Assembly: GCA_944326795.1 (NCBI GenBank)
Contig: CALVFJ010000016.1
Location: 1-36,423 of the forward strand
DNA length: 36,423 nt
Reading direction: 5' to 3'
Source of the DNA: an uncultured Erysipelotrichaceae bacterium
GTDB lineage: Bacteria; Bacillota_I; Bacilli_A; Erysipelotrichales; Erysipelotrichaceae
Shown here one piece after another: positions 27,142-34,540 of the stretch (within the stretch, counting starts at the first letter, position 1; every line of letters begins with the position of its first letter). Under the pieces are notes generated by a model that did no database searches, was not told the DNA's origin, and was given only the letters and a program-made list of their open reading frames with translations. Made by a program: the position numbers and the translations under genes.

Positions 27142-28354
27142 AGAAAGGATGGGCTTTACAAAGGGCAGCTACCGCTGTTTTAACTTTTTCTTTATTTGCA
27201 TCGCTGTCATCTTTTAAAACTTGAGCAATTAACTTTCCAATTTGATAAAACTCCGCTTCTTTATAGCCTTTGGTCGTCATAGCAGCGCTGCCTAACCTAA
27301 GCCCGCTAGTTATGAAAGGTTTCTCTTCATCAAAAGGAATAGCATTCTTATTTGCAGTGATATTTACGCTTTCCAAGATCAGTTGTGCTTGTTTACCGGT
27401 CTTGCCACAGCTATTTTTTACATCGACCAACAGCAAATGATTATCACTGCCATCGCTAACCAATTTAAAGCCTTCCTCTTTTAAAGCTTTAGCCAAAGCT
27501 TGAACATTAGCTAAGACCTGCTGACAATAAACTTTAAAGCTTGGTTCTAACGCTTCATGGAAACATACGGCCTTGGCAGCAATGATATGCATCAAAGGAC
27601 CACCTTGCGAACCTGGGAAAATTGCGCGATCGATGTCTTTGGCATATTTTTCTTTGCACATGATGACACCGCCACGTGGACCACGTAGGGTCTTATGGGT
27701 CGTAGTCGTTACAAAATCCGCATAAGGGATAGGTGATGGATGTAAACCGGTTGCTACTAGCCCAGCAATATGTGCCATATCCACCATCAGCATGGCTCCA
27801 ACTTCATCAGCAATCGCTCTAAAACGTGCAAAATCAATGAAGCGCGGATAAGCGCTAGCTCCACACACGATCAATTTGGGCTGATATTTTTTAGCAAGCT
27901 GCAATACCTCATCATGATCGATCATGCCAGTTTCCTTATTTACCCCATAACCATAAAATTGATAATTGATCCCCGAAAAATTCAAGGGATGGCCATGGGT
28001 TAGATGTCCGCCACTGTTTAGGTCCATGCCTAACACGACATCCCCATGTTGCAACACAGCATTATATACGCCCATATTGGCTTGTGATCCGCTATGTGGC
28101 TGAACGTTGGCATGTTCACAGCCAAATAGTTCCTTACAGCGGTTTATCGCTAATTCTTCCACTTCATCAACATGCTCACAGCCGCCATAATAACGCTTAT
28201 GAGGATACCCTTCAGCATATTTATTGGTCAAGATGCTACCGCATGCTTCTAGGATATCAGTTGAAACAAAGTTTTCTGAAGCAATGAGTTCAATATTATT
28301 TTCTTGACGGTCTAATTCTTTTTTGATCAAAGCTTCAAGCTGTTTATCTTGCAT
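27128..28354 (-). CDS. glyA: Serine hydroxymethyltransferase
   Basis: A 408-residue PLP enzyme converting serine and tetrahydrofolate to glycine and methylene-THF. Landmarks: [40 protein letters not shown], and [14 protein letters not shown] with the PLP lysine. Full length. The ribosome binding site GGAGG lies in the last codons of the preceding tsaC gene. It overlaps the downstream S component by 14 bases. The tsaC-glyA neighbourhood is common in Firmicutes. Confidence 0.98.
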   Translation of the reverse strand: MQDKQLEALIKKELDRQENNIELIASENFVSTDILEACGSILTNKYAEGYPHKRYYGGCEHVDEVEELAINRCKELFGCEHANVQPHSGSQANMGVYNAVLQHGDVVLGMDLNSGGHLTHGHPLNFSGINYQFYGYGVNKETGMIDHDEVLQLAKKYQPKLIVCGASAYPRFIDFARFRAIADEVGAMLMVDMAHIAGLVATGLHPSPIPYADFVTTTTHKTLRGPRGGVIMCKEKYAKDIDRAIFPGSQGGPLMHIIAAKAVCFHEALEPSFKVYCQQVLANVQALAKALKEEGFKLVSDGSDNHLLLVDVKNSCGKTGKQAQLILESVNITANKNAIPFDEEKPFITSGLRLGSAAMTTKGYKEAEFYQIGKLIAQVLKDDSDANKEKVKTAVAALCKAHPFYEQA

Positions 28355-28359
28355 AACTT

Positions 28360-28938
28360 TTATCCTCCAACGATTTCATCTATCATTTGCTGAGTAATGA
28401 TACCCGGCCTTAATACCTTATAACCATTGACGCAATCAACGATCGTACTAGCTTTTTCGCCTCCAGGCTTGCTATCATAGATCATTTCTACTTCAAGCCC
28501 TTCTTTTATTTCCTGGGCTGTCTGCATGACGGGCTGACCGCTTTTGTTAGCGCTGGTCATAAAGATCGGAACGTCTAGGCCTTTAATGATCTTTTTCAAG
28601 GTATCATCACAAGCCATGCGTACGGCGATCGTTTCTTTGCTATCATTCATCCACGGTTCGATGATATCTTTTTTCTTTAAGATCAAAGTGATAGGTCCTG
28701 GCATAAATCGTTCTGCCAGCTTACGATCTATATCATTAACCATGGCGATCTTTTCCAATTGTTCCATATCCGCAACCATGATCGGGAAAGACTTTTCCAG
28801 TGGTCGATTTTTAACATTTCTTAAATGCTCACATGCATTTTGGTGATCAAAACGCACGCACACGCCATAGACCGTATCGGTCGGATAAGCTACGACCCCG
28901 TCATTTTTTAAACATTCGATATATTCTTCTATCATCAT
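28360..28938 (-). CDS. tsaC: L-threonylcarbamoyladenylate synthase (Sua5/YrdC/YwlC family)
   Basis: A 192-residue YrdC-domain enzyme making threonylcarbamoyl-AMP for the t6A37 modification of tRNAs reading ANN codons. Family blocks: [56 protein letters not shown], and STIVDC. It lacks the C-terminal Sua5 domain, so it is the short YrdC/TsaC-like form. ATG at 28938 overlaps the upstream stop as ATGA; GATGGAGC serves as ribosome binding site. Confidence 0.95.
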   Translation of the reverse strand: MMIEEYIECLKNDGVVAYPTDTVYGVCVRFDHQNACEHLRNVKNRPLEKSFPIMVADMEQLEKIAMVNDIDRKLAERFMPGPITLILKKKDIIEPWMNDSKETIAVRMACDDTLKKIIKGLDVPIFMTSANKSGQPVMQTAQEIKEGLEVEMIYDSKPGGEKASTIVDCVNGYKVLRPGIITQQMIDEIVGG

Positions 28939-30029
28939 CTTTGCTCCATCTTCGGTACCGTTATCAACGGTATCATTATTTCTTTTTCTTTTGATCCAGC
29001 GTGATCGCCTTTATCCTTTCGGTCAAACGGAAATAAAGATACATCCGTACAACCAATAGCTAGATAATCACCAATAAATTCTTCAAAACGCTCATGCGCT
29101 TGCCCGATGCCAAATATATTCATCCTTATTGCTTCTTCATGTGATAATAAGGCAAAGTCTTCGTTAAAATGCCGTCTAAAAGCTTTTTCAAAAGCTTCAT
29201 GATGATCATCCTTCACGTCAAAACTTATACATCTGGCCTCTATGGATGGCTTGCGTTTCAAACAAGCTAAGATATCCGGATAATCATCCAAGATCTTAGC
29301 TTTTACATCGATCTGACCATGATCAGCAATGATCAACAAGCCACAATCCTTATCCAAAGCATCTGCTAGCTGTTTTAAACATCGATCGACATCCTGCATC
29401 ATTGCTGCACAAATTGCAGAACTAGGTCCATGCTCATGCATACATGCATCAAGCTGATCAAAATAACCATAAATAAACGCAGGTTTAGCTGCAGCAGCTT
29501 TTAAGACATTATCAACAAATTGCTTAAGATCATCGGTACCATTTTTGCCCCAGCTTGGATATACTTCATCATATGTGATACCTTTAGCTGCCAGCTCATC
29601 CATCAGGGTCGTGATCTTTAATGCTTGATAGCTATGATCAGGATATGGCTTATTATTATACAAACCAACATTTCTAAATAAGACGATGGTATCATCCATT
29701 TCTTTAAAATATTGCGACCACCCTAACCATGCCGTTTCTTTAGGACTTTTTCCTGTTAAAAAAGCCGTAGTTGCAGCAGTAGTAGTTGGCGGAAAAACCG
29801 TTGGCATCTCCTTGACCATATTTTTCATCAAAAAACTATCTCGCTCAAGATGTTGTTTGATGATCCTAGAGCCCATGCCATCGATCAACAAGACGATCAA
29901 CGTTTTAAAATCATGTTTTTGCAGCCAACTGCTCACCTTAACATCCGGATCATGATACGTATCTAAGCCATAAAACTGCCGGATGGCATTGCTTAGCTGC
30001 AGCAAGCCCTCATCATATTTAACTAGCAT
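28935..30029 (-). CDS. Alkaline phosphatase-superfamily (type I phosphodiesterase-like) enzyme
   Basis: A 364-residue protein of the nucleotide pyrophosphatase/phosphodiesterase type. The metal and nucleophile regions are visible: LIVLLIDGMGSRI near the N-terminus, FPPTTTAATTAFLTGKSP (nucleophile Thr), YFDQLDACMHEHGP, LIIADHGQIDV, and HAGSKEKEIMIPL near the C-terminus. The start at 30029 (MLVKYDEGLL) follows GGAGGGAAAAG; the frame from 30050 has none. It overlaps bcp by 11 bases and tsaC by 4. Substrate unknown; homologues hydrolyse nucleotide or other phosphodiesters. No signal peptide, so probably cytoplasmic. Confidence 0.85.
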   Translation of the reverse strand: MLVKYDEGLLQLSNAIRQFYGLDTYHDPDVKVSSWLQKHDFKTLIVLLIDGMGSRIIKQHLERDSFLMKNMVKEMPTVFPPTTTAATTAFLTGKSPKETAWLGWSQYFKEMDDTIVLFRNVGLYNNKPYPDHSYQALKITTLMDELAAKGITYDEVYPSWGKNGTDDLKQFVDNVLKAAAAKPAFIYGYFDQLDACMHEHGPSSAICAAMMQDVDRCLKQLADALDKDCGLLIIADHGQIDVKAKILDDYPDILACLKRKPSIEARCISFDVKDDHHEAFEKAFRRHFNEDFALLSHEEAIRMNIFGIGQAHERFEEFIGDYLAIGCTDVSLFPFDRKDKGDHAGSKEKEIMIPLITVPKMEQR

Positions 30030-30486
30030 CTTTTCCCTCCAAATAAGCAATGACGTCGCTTGGATTAGTATCTGGCTTGACTTTTTCCATCACTTTTTCG
30101 ATATAACCATTTTCATCAATGATGAAAGTGCTACGTACTACTCCCATGAAACTTTTGCCATATAATTTCTTTTCTTTGACGACGCCATAAGCTTCAGCAA
30201 TCTTATTATCGGGATCGCTTAATAAGATAAATGGCAATTCATATTTTTGAGCAAAATTAACATGTGATCTAGCACTATCTTTGGAGATACCTATCAAAGC
30301 GATATCATGCTGCAAAAAATAATCATAGCTTGCTTTAAAAGCACAAGCCTGTTTGGTACAACCAGGCGTATTATCCTTAGGGTAAAAATATAAAACAACC
30401 TTTTTGCCTAAAAAATCATTTAATCTAACGATCTTGCCAGAAGCATCGCTTAAAGCAAAATCATAAGCTTTTTCCTGTACCTTCAT
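30019..30486 (-). CDS. bcp: Thiol peroxidase, BCP/PrxQ type
   Basis: A 155-residue peroxiredoxin reducing hydrogen and organic peroxides. The peroxidatic Cys43 and resolving Cys48 lie in NTPGCTKQACAF, the hallmark of the BCP group. FYPKD and LLSDPDNKIAEAYGV are typical. AAAGGAGGAGAT precedes the ATG, which lies inside the 3' end of yaaA (26-base overlap). With yaaA it forms an oxidative stress pair at the head of the operon. Confidence 0.96.
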   Translation of the reverse strand: MKVQEKAYDFALSDASGKIVRLNDFLGKKVVLYFYPKDNTPGCTKQACAFKASYDYFLQHDIALIGISKDSARSHVNFAQKYELPFILLSDPDNKIAEAYGVVKEKKLYGKSFMGVVRSTFIIDENGYIEKVMEKVKPDTNPSDVIAYLEGKDAS

Positions 30487-31186
30487 TTATATCTCCTCCT
30501 TTTACGAAGATCCAACGCTTATCATCAGAAAGCTTGTCACAATAACGATAGCCATCTTCATGATATGTTTTTAATAATTCCGGATCTTCTATCTTATGTA
30601 CGATGCAATAGTGCATCATCTTACCACGCTGGATCTTGCTACTTGTCGCTTTAGCCTTTAGATCAGCCTCTAAAAATTCGATCCTAAGTTGATCAACCTC
30701 AATGATTTGCGCATATTCCTGTGAACAAAGATTAATAAGTGGCAACGTTAAACGGCTCAAAAATTCATTTACTTGCTTACGATGATAATCAATGATCTTT
30801 TTACCGTCGATGATATCATCATAATCCAACCGATATAAACCAATATTATCGCTTGCTCTTAATAACCCATACAGACCACTTAAGATCCCAATATGATCAA
30901 AAGCATAATTTTTATCATCTTCGTTTAGATCATCCCATGCTAATTGCTTAAATTGCAAGCCATTAAATGCAGCGATCGCCAAGTTATCCTCTTGCATCTG
31001 AGCATACATATCTACGCATGCAGCAGCTAATTTATCATTTATATGCAACACTTGCTTAAACTTTTGTTGATCATAAGTTTTTAATACTTTGATCAGCTCA
31101 TCACAAGTCTTATGAAAAAGAGGCTCGCTTTTTCCATTTTCTTTGGTCTTACGCATCGTTTTTGTTGGTGAACAAAGTATCATCAT
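30461..31186 (-). CDS. yaaA: YaaA family peroxide stress protein
   Basis: A 241-residue protein. The blocks SPTKTMR, FNGLQFKQL, HIGILSGLYGLLRASDNIGLYRLD, and the LEADLKAKAT stretch fit YaaA (DUF328). In E. coli YaaA limits free iron under peroxide stress. The start at 31186 is chosen because GAGGT lies 8 bases upstream; the TTG at 31192 is only 2 bases from it. First gene of the eight-gene operon. A promoter (TTGAGC, 18-bp spacer, TAAAAT) is at 31235-31206. Confidence 0.93.
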   Translation of the reverse strand: MMILCSPTKTMRKTKENGKSEPLFHKTCDELIKVLKTYDQQKFKQVLHINDKLAAACVDMYAQMQEDNLAIAAFNGLQFKQLAWDDLNEDDKNYAFDHIGILSGLYGLLRASDNIGLYRLDYDDIIDGKKIIDYHRKQVNEFLSRLTLPLINLCSQEYAQIIEVDQLRIEFLEADLKAKATSSKIQRGKMMHYCIVHKIEDPELLKTYHEDGYRYCDKLSDDKRWIFVKGGDINEGTGKSL

Positions 31187-31205
31187 CTTCAATTACCTCG
31201 TTAAT

Positions 31206-31235
31206 ATTTTACAATAAATAAATAGTTATGCTCAA
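31206..31235 (-). promoter_or_regulatory. Candidate promoter of the yaaA operon
   Basis: Minus strand: TTGAGC (-35, 31235-31230), 18-bp spacer, TAAAAT (-10, 31211-31206). The start site would be about 10-15 bases before the yaaA ribosome binding site. Confidence 0.5.
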
Positions 31236-31250
31236 GAAAATAACCATATG

Positions 31251-31278
31251 TTAATGTTATAAACTTATATGTTAAAAT
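31251..31278 (+). promoter_or_regulatory. Candidate promoter placing the transcript start at an ATG (leaderless)
   Basis: TTAATG (31251-31256), 16-bp spacer, TAAAAT (31273-31278). Only six bases (31279-31284) separate the -10 from the ATG at 31285, so transcription would start at or next to the start codon. No ribosome binding site is seen upstream of that ATG. Confidence 0.4.
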
Positions 31279-31284
31279 ATTTTC

Positions 31285-31851
31285 ATGAAAATAAGAACGA
31301 TCATATATTTTTGTCTGCTGATATTATTATGTACAACATTTCCCCAGCATAAAGTAGTTCGCTTTACTTCATATCATCCTCATGATGCTTATGGTTCGGG
31401 AACATGCACAGCTAGTGGCTTATGCATTGATGATTTTACGACAAATGATGAAGGAATGTATCTATATGATAACAATGTCGTCATTGCCAGCGCTAATAAA
31501 AAAGCTACTAACACTGAAGATAGATTCATCCTTCCAGAAAGCTACCAAGATCATGATTATTATGAAGTAATAAATTTTACAATTGAAGACAAGCATTATC
31601 AAGGCATCATCCTTGATCTATGCGGTGCTTGTTATTGGCAAGAAGACCATCAGCGTTATGACATCTTCGTCAAAGATGCCGCTTCAGCCAAAGATCGTAT
31701 CGGAACGATCGATTCACCATCATCTTTTAATTTCATCCTCTTTCTTTTTGGTACCATCACGTATCTAGGGATATCATATTTTTGTAAAGCCAAAAACTTG
31801 ACTCTTAAACGATTAATGCTAAGATTAAAGCATGAGAAAAAATATCTTTGA
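31285..31851 (+). CDS. Secreted, membrane-tethered double-psi beta-barrel-like protein
   Basis: Not a named family. It has 188 residues: an N-terminal signal/anchor (about residues 4-20), an extracytoplasmic domain (about 25-140) and a C-terminal membrane segment (about 147-166) with a basic tail. The outer domain has features of double-psi beta-barrel/3D-type cell-wall proteins: FTSYHPHDAYGSGTCTASG at its start and GIILDLCGACYWQEDHQRYD, then IFVKD, at its end. Four cysteines (in GTCTASGLC and LCGAC) could form two disulfides. No ribosome binding site is visible and a promoter sits immediately upstream, so it may be leaderless. It overlaps the next gene by 20 bases. RlpA-like lytic activity is possible but not shown. 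Confidence 0.7.
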   Translation: MKIRTIIYFCLLILLCTTFPQHKVVRFTSYHPHDAYGSGTCTASGLCIDDFTTNDEGMYLYDNNVVIASANKKATNTEDRFILPESYQDHDYYEVINFTIEDKHYQGIILDLCGACYWQEDHQRYDIFVKDAASAKDRIGTIDSPSSFNFILFLFGTITYLGISYFCKAKNLTLKRLMLRLKHEKKYL

Positions 31852-33109
31852 AAACTATTCTAGCATTGCTACTAGCATCATTGCCATCATCTTAGGATGC
31901 TTATTTTTGTTGCGTCATGAATCATTATATTTTTTGATCAAGATTGGTTTTATCTTATTTGCCGCCTTGTTAAATATCAATCTCTTGTGCCAAATTTTCG
32001 ATAAAAAACATTTTGATCTGCCTAATATCATCTTATTGATTGCTGATTTATTTTTTTTGATCACTACCATCTATCACTTTGAAAAGATCATTCAGCTAAT
32101 TAACATGATCATGGGCATTTGGCTTTTATTTAAAGCTATCGTTCATATCATCGATAGCTATCGATGTAAGATCGATATGATCCATGGCACCATCAATAAC
32201 GCTATTAAAGGCCTTATTGATATCATTATAGGGTTTTCTTTAGTTTTACAACCTGATGGCAAAGCTTGGTTCGTTGCTTTGATCATAGGCATCTATCTCT
32301 TGCTTTTTGGTTTTTTTGATACAATCAGCAAGTTAAGCATGTATCTTCCACCTTATTTGCGACAAATTTACAAAAAACACACTAGCGTATCTTTGCCGGT
32401 CATCATAGATGCAATGATCCCCCAGAATTTTTATTTTTCCGCCAAAAAGTTTTACGCTTCTAATAATCTGCAGTTTTCAAATGATCCAGACAACGATCCT
32501 CCATTAGATCTTGAAGTATTGATCTATTTAAAAGGCAGCGGTCCAGAAGCTCTTGGTCACGTTGATATATCTTTTGATGGCTTAATATATTCTTACGGTT
32601 GCCATGATGCACATCATCGTCATCTAGGCGGAACATTTGGTGATGGTGTCTTGATAATTGCTCCTCGCAATCGTTTCATCAAACAAGCGATGGATGATAA
32701 TAAAATGATCATTAGCTACGGTTTTCATTTAACAGATAAAGAAAAAACAATTATCCAAAAGCGTATCGACGAATTATGCCTAAGAACGATTCCGTGGTCA
32801 TGTGATGCCAAGATCGCTTTAGCAAACGATCAAGATGCGCAAAACATCAATGACTATCCTTCTCGAGTATATAAAGCAGCCAATGCTGCCATGTATAAGT
32901 TTACCAAAGGACGTTTCAAGACCTATTTTGTCTTAAGTACCAACTGCGTATTACTTTCAGATTACTTGATCCGTACTCCTGAATTGAACCTGATAAATCT
33001 TTCAGGTATCGTCACGCCTGGATCATATATAAAATTCCTAAACGAAGAATATCTCCACCATACTTCATTAGTTTGGCGACGTTTGGTCTATAAAAAAAAC
33101 ATGGACTAA
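31832..33109 (+). CDS. Membrane protein (HdeD/DUF308-like) with a putative permuted papain-like C-terminal domain
   Basis: A 425-residue protein. Residues about 10-165 hold six to eight hydrophobic segments of the HdeD/DUF308 type. Residues about 225-400 form a soluble domain with a His followed much later by a Cys: GHVDISFDG (His243) and STNCVLLSDYLI (Cys372). This His-before-Cys order with a beta strand after His and a helix after Cys is typical of circularly permuted NlpC/P60-like peptidases/acyltransferases. An additional cluster CHDAHHRH (257-264) might bind metal. ATG at 31832 lies within the previous gene, with no strong ribosome binding site, so it is probably coupled. Enzymatic function is inferred from pattern only. 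Confidence 0.65.
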   Translation: MRKNIFENYSSIATSIIAIILGCLFLLRHESLYFLIKIGFILFAALLNINLLCQIFDKKHFDLPNIILLIADLFFLITTIYHFEKIIQLINMIMGIWLLFKAIVHIIDSYRCKIDMIHGTINNAIKGLIDIIIGFSLVLQPDGKAWFVALIIGIYLLLFGFFDTISKLSMYLPPYLRQIYKKHTSVSLPVIIDAMIPQNFYFSAKKFYASNNLQFSNDPDNDPPLDLEVLIYLKGSGPEALGHVDISFDGLIYSYGCHDAHHRHLGGTFGDGVLIIAPRNRFIKQAMDDNKMIISYGFHLTDKEKTIIQKRIDELCLRTIPWSCDAKIALANDQDAQNINDYPSRVYKAANAAMYKFTKGRFKTYFVLSTNCVLLSDYLIRTPELNLINLSGIVTPGSYIKFLNEEYLHHTSLVWRRLVYKKNMD

Positions 33110-33130
33110 TCAAACAAGATAGGTTATAAT
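33102..33130 (+). promoter_or_regulatory. Promoter of the fluoride riboswitch transcript
   Basis: TGGACT (-35, 33102-33107), 17-bp spacer, TATAAT (-10, 33125-33130). The predicted start is at about 33137, exactly where the aptamer helix begins. The -35 overlaps the end of the preceding gene. Confidence 0.65.
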
Positions 33131-33136
33131 CTTCAC

Positions 33137-33231
33137 GGGGAATGAAGTTCTCCCTTGGTCGTTGACCTAAACCGCGATATTAGCTGATGGCTTCTGCATG
33201 CTTTTTTATCATGCAGGTCATCAGCTTTTTT
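33137..33231 (+). ncRNA. Fluoride riboswitch (crcB motif) with overlapping intrinsic terminator
   Basis: The aptamer has GGGGAATGAAGTTCTCCC (33137-33154), a small hairpin GGTC-GTT-GACC (33157-33167), the conserved AAACCGC (33169-33175) and GCTGATGGCTTCTGC (33183-33197). The loop GAAG can pair with CTTC of the last segment, forming the diagnostic pseudoknot. The same 3' segment (33182-33199) is also the 5' arm of a terminator: it pairs with ATGCAGGTCATCAGCT (33211-33226), followed by a T-run. Fluoride binding would hold the segment in the aptamer and prevent termination, turning on the downstream antiporter. All conserved fluoride riboswitch elements I know of are present in order. Confidence 0.9.
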
Positions 33232-33252
33232 ATTTCTAAGGAGGATAGAATC

Positions 33253-34437
33253 ATGTTAACATCATTAGCTTATATTTTTATCGTCGGTCTTGCTATGGCT
33301 AGTATCTGTGATAAATTAAAACTTCCAAGGATCATCGGTATGCTATTTACTGGTATCATCTTAGGACCTTATGTCTTAGATCTTTTAGATCCTAACATCT
33401 TAACTATCTCTGCCGATCTTAGGCAGATGGCCTTAGTGATCATCTTATTAAAAGCCGGATTGTCATTAGACCTTAGTGATTTAAAAAAAGTAGGACGTCC
33501 AGCATTGATGATGTCTTTTGTTCCTGCCACTTTTGAGATCATTGGATATATCATCGTTGCGCCATGGCTTTTACATATCAGCGTCTTAGAAGCAGCTTTG
33601 ATCGGTTCGATATTAGCAGCTGTTTCTCCAGCTGTCGTAGTACCACGAATGGTACGATTAATGGATGAAGGATACGGTACCAATAAAAGCATTCCTCAAA
33701 TGATCATGTCTGGAGCCTCATGTGATGACATCTTTGTAATCGTCTTATTTTCAACATTCTTAAGCATGAATCAAGGACAACAGGCTAATTTAAGCAGCTT
33801 TTTGAATATTCCGATATCCATTGCTTCAGGAATCATCATTGGGATCATCGTCGGTTATATCTTGAGCAGCTTTTTTGAATATAACTATCGCCATGGTCAT
33901 CTAATCCGCAATAGCATGAAGATCATCATCATTCTTGCTATTTCCTTTTTCCTATTAGCTCTAGAAGATTACATTACAACTTCTGGCTTGTTAGCCATCG
34001 TTGCCATGGCTTGCACCATTAAACTAAGAAGCATACCTGTCATTTCTCAACGTTTATCAGAAAAATTTGGTAAGTTATGGTTGGCTGCTGAAGTCTTGCT
34101 ATTTGTCTTGGTTGGAGCAGCCGTAGATGTCCGTTACACCTTAACTGCGGGTATCGCAGCGATATTTGTTATCTTATCTGCTTTGTTATTTAGGAGCATC
34201 GGCGTCGCAATATGTATGATAAAAACACCACTTAACCTAAAAGAAAGAGTTTTTTGTATTCTAGCATACCTTCCTAAAGCAACGGTTCAAGCAGCTATCG
34301 GCTCTGTACCACTAGCAGCTGGCGTAGCTTGTGGACAATTAGCATTATCAATTGCCGTCTTAGGTATCTTGATAACTGCTCCGCTTGGCGCCATCGCTAT
34401 TGATGCAACTTTCAAACGCTTATTAATAAAAAAATAA
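33253..34437 (+). CDS. Cation:proton antiporter (CPA family) under fluoride riboswitch control
   Basis: A 394-residue membrane protein with about 12 hydrophobic segments and the sodium/hydrogen exchanger pattern: LKLPRIIGMLFTGIILGPYV near the N-terminus, the ILAAVSPAVVVPRM and SGASCDDIFVIVLF blocks in the region of the transport-site residues, and LPKATVQAAIGSVPLAAG in the C-terminal half. The start at 33253 follows AAGGAGGATAGAATC. A frame open from 33187 runs through the riboswitch terminator and is rejected. Antiporters are among the gene classes known to follow fluoride riboswitches, so it probably protects against fluoride, by pH/ion adjustment or some anion-related transport. No CrcB/Fluc or CLC-F gene is adjacent. 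Confidence 0.9.
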   Translation: MLTSLAYIFIVGLAMASICDKLKLPRIIGMLFTGIILGPYVLDLLDPNILTISADLRQMALVIILLKAGLSLDLSDLKKVGRPALMMSFVPATFEIIGYIIVAPWLLHISVLEAALIGSILAAVSPAVVVPRMVRLMDEGYGTNKSIPQMIMSGASCDDIFVIVLFSTFLSMNQGQQANLSSFLNIPISIASGIIIGIIVGYILSSFFEYNYRHGHLIRNSMKIIIILAISFFLLALEDYITTSGLLAIVAMACTIKLRSIPVISQRLSEKFGKLWLAAEVLLFVLVGAAVDVRYTLTAGIAAIFVILSALLFRSIGVAICMIKTPLNLKERVFCILAYLPKATVQAAIGSVPLAAGVACGQLALSIAVLGILITAPLGAIAIDATFKRLLIKK

Positions 34438-34467
34438 AAAAAGACTAAAATATTAAAATTTATTTCA

Positions 34468-34496
34468 TTGACAAAAATTTAACAAATGATTAAAAT
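34468..34496 (+). promoter_or_regulatory. Promoter of the flavin reductase lipoprotein
   Basis: Perfect TTGACA (34468-34473), 17-bp spacer, TAAAAT (34491-34496), 45 bases before the ATG. The AT-rich leader holds GGAGGG just before the start. The closeness to consensus suggests strong expression. Confidence 0.75.
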
Positions 34497-34540
34497 TCTT
34501 ATGTAAGCTTACAAAAAAAACATTTTTTTCGGAGGGAATT

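Noticed and set aside
33187..33252. N-terminal extension of the antiporter frame
   Set aside because: It runs through the riboswitch and its terminator, lacks a ribosome binding site, and the family N-terminus fits the ATG at 33253, which has AAGGAGG.
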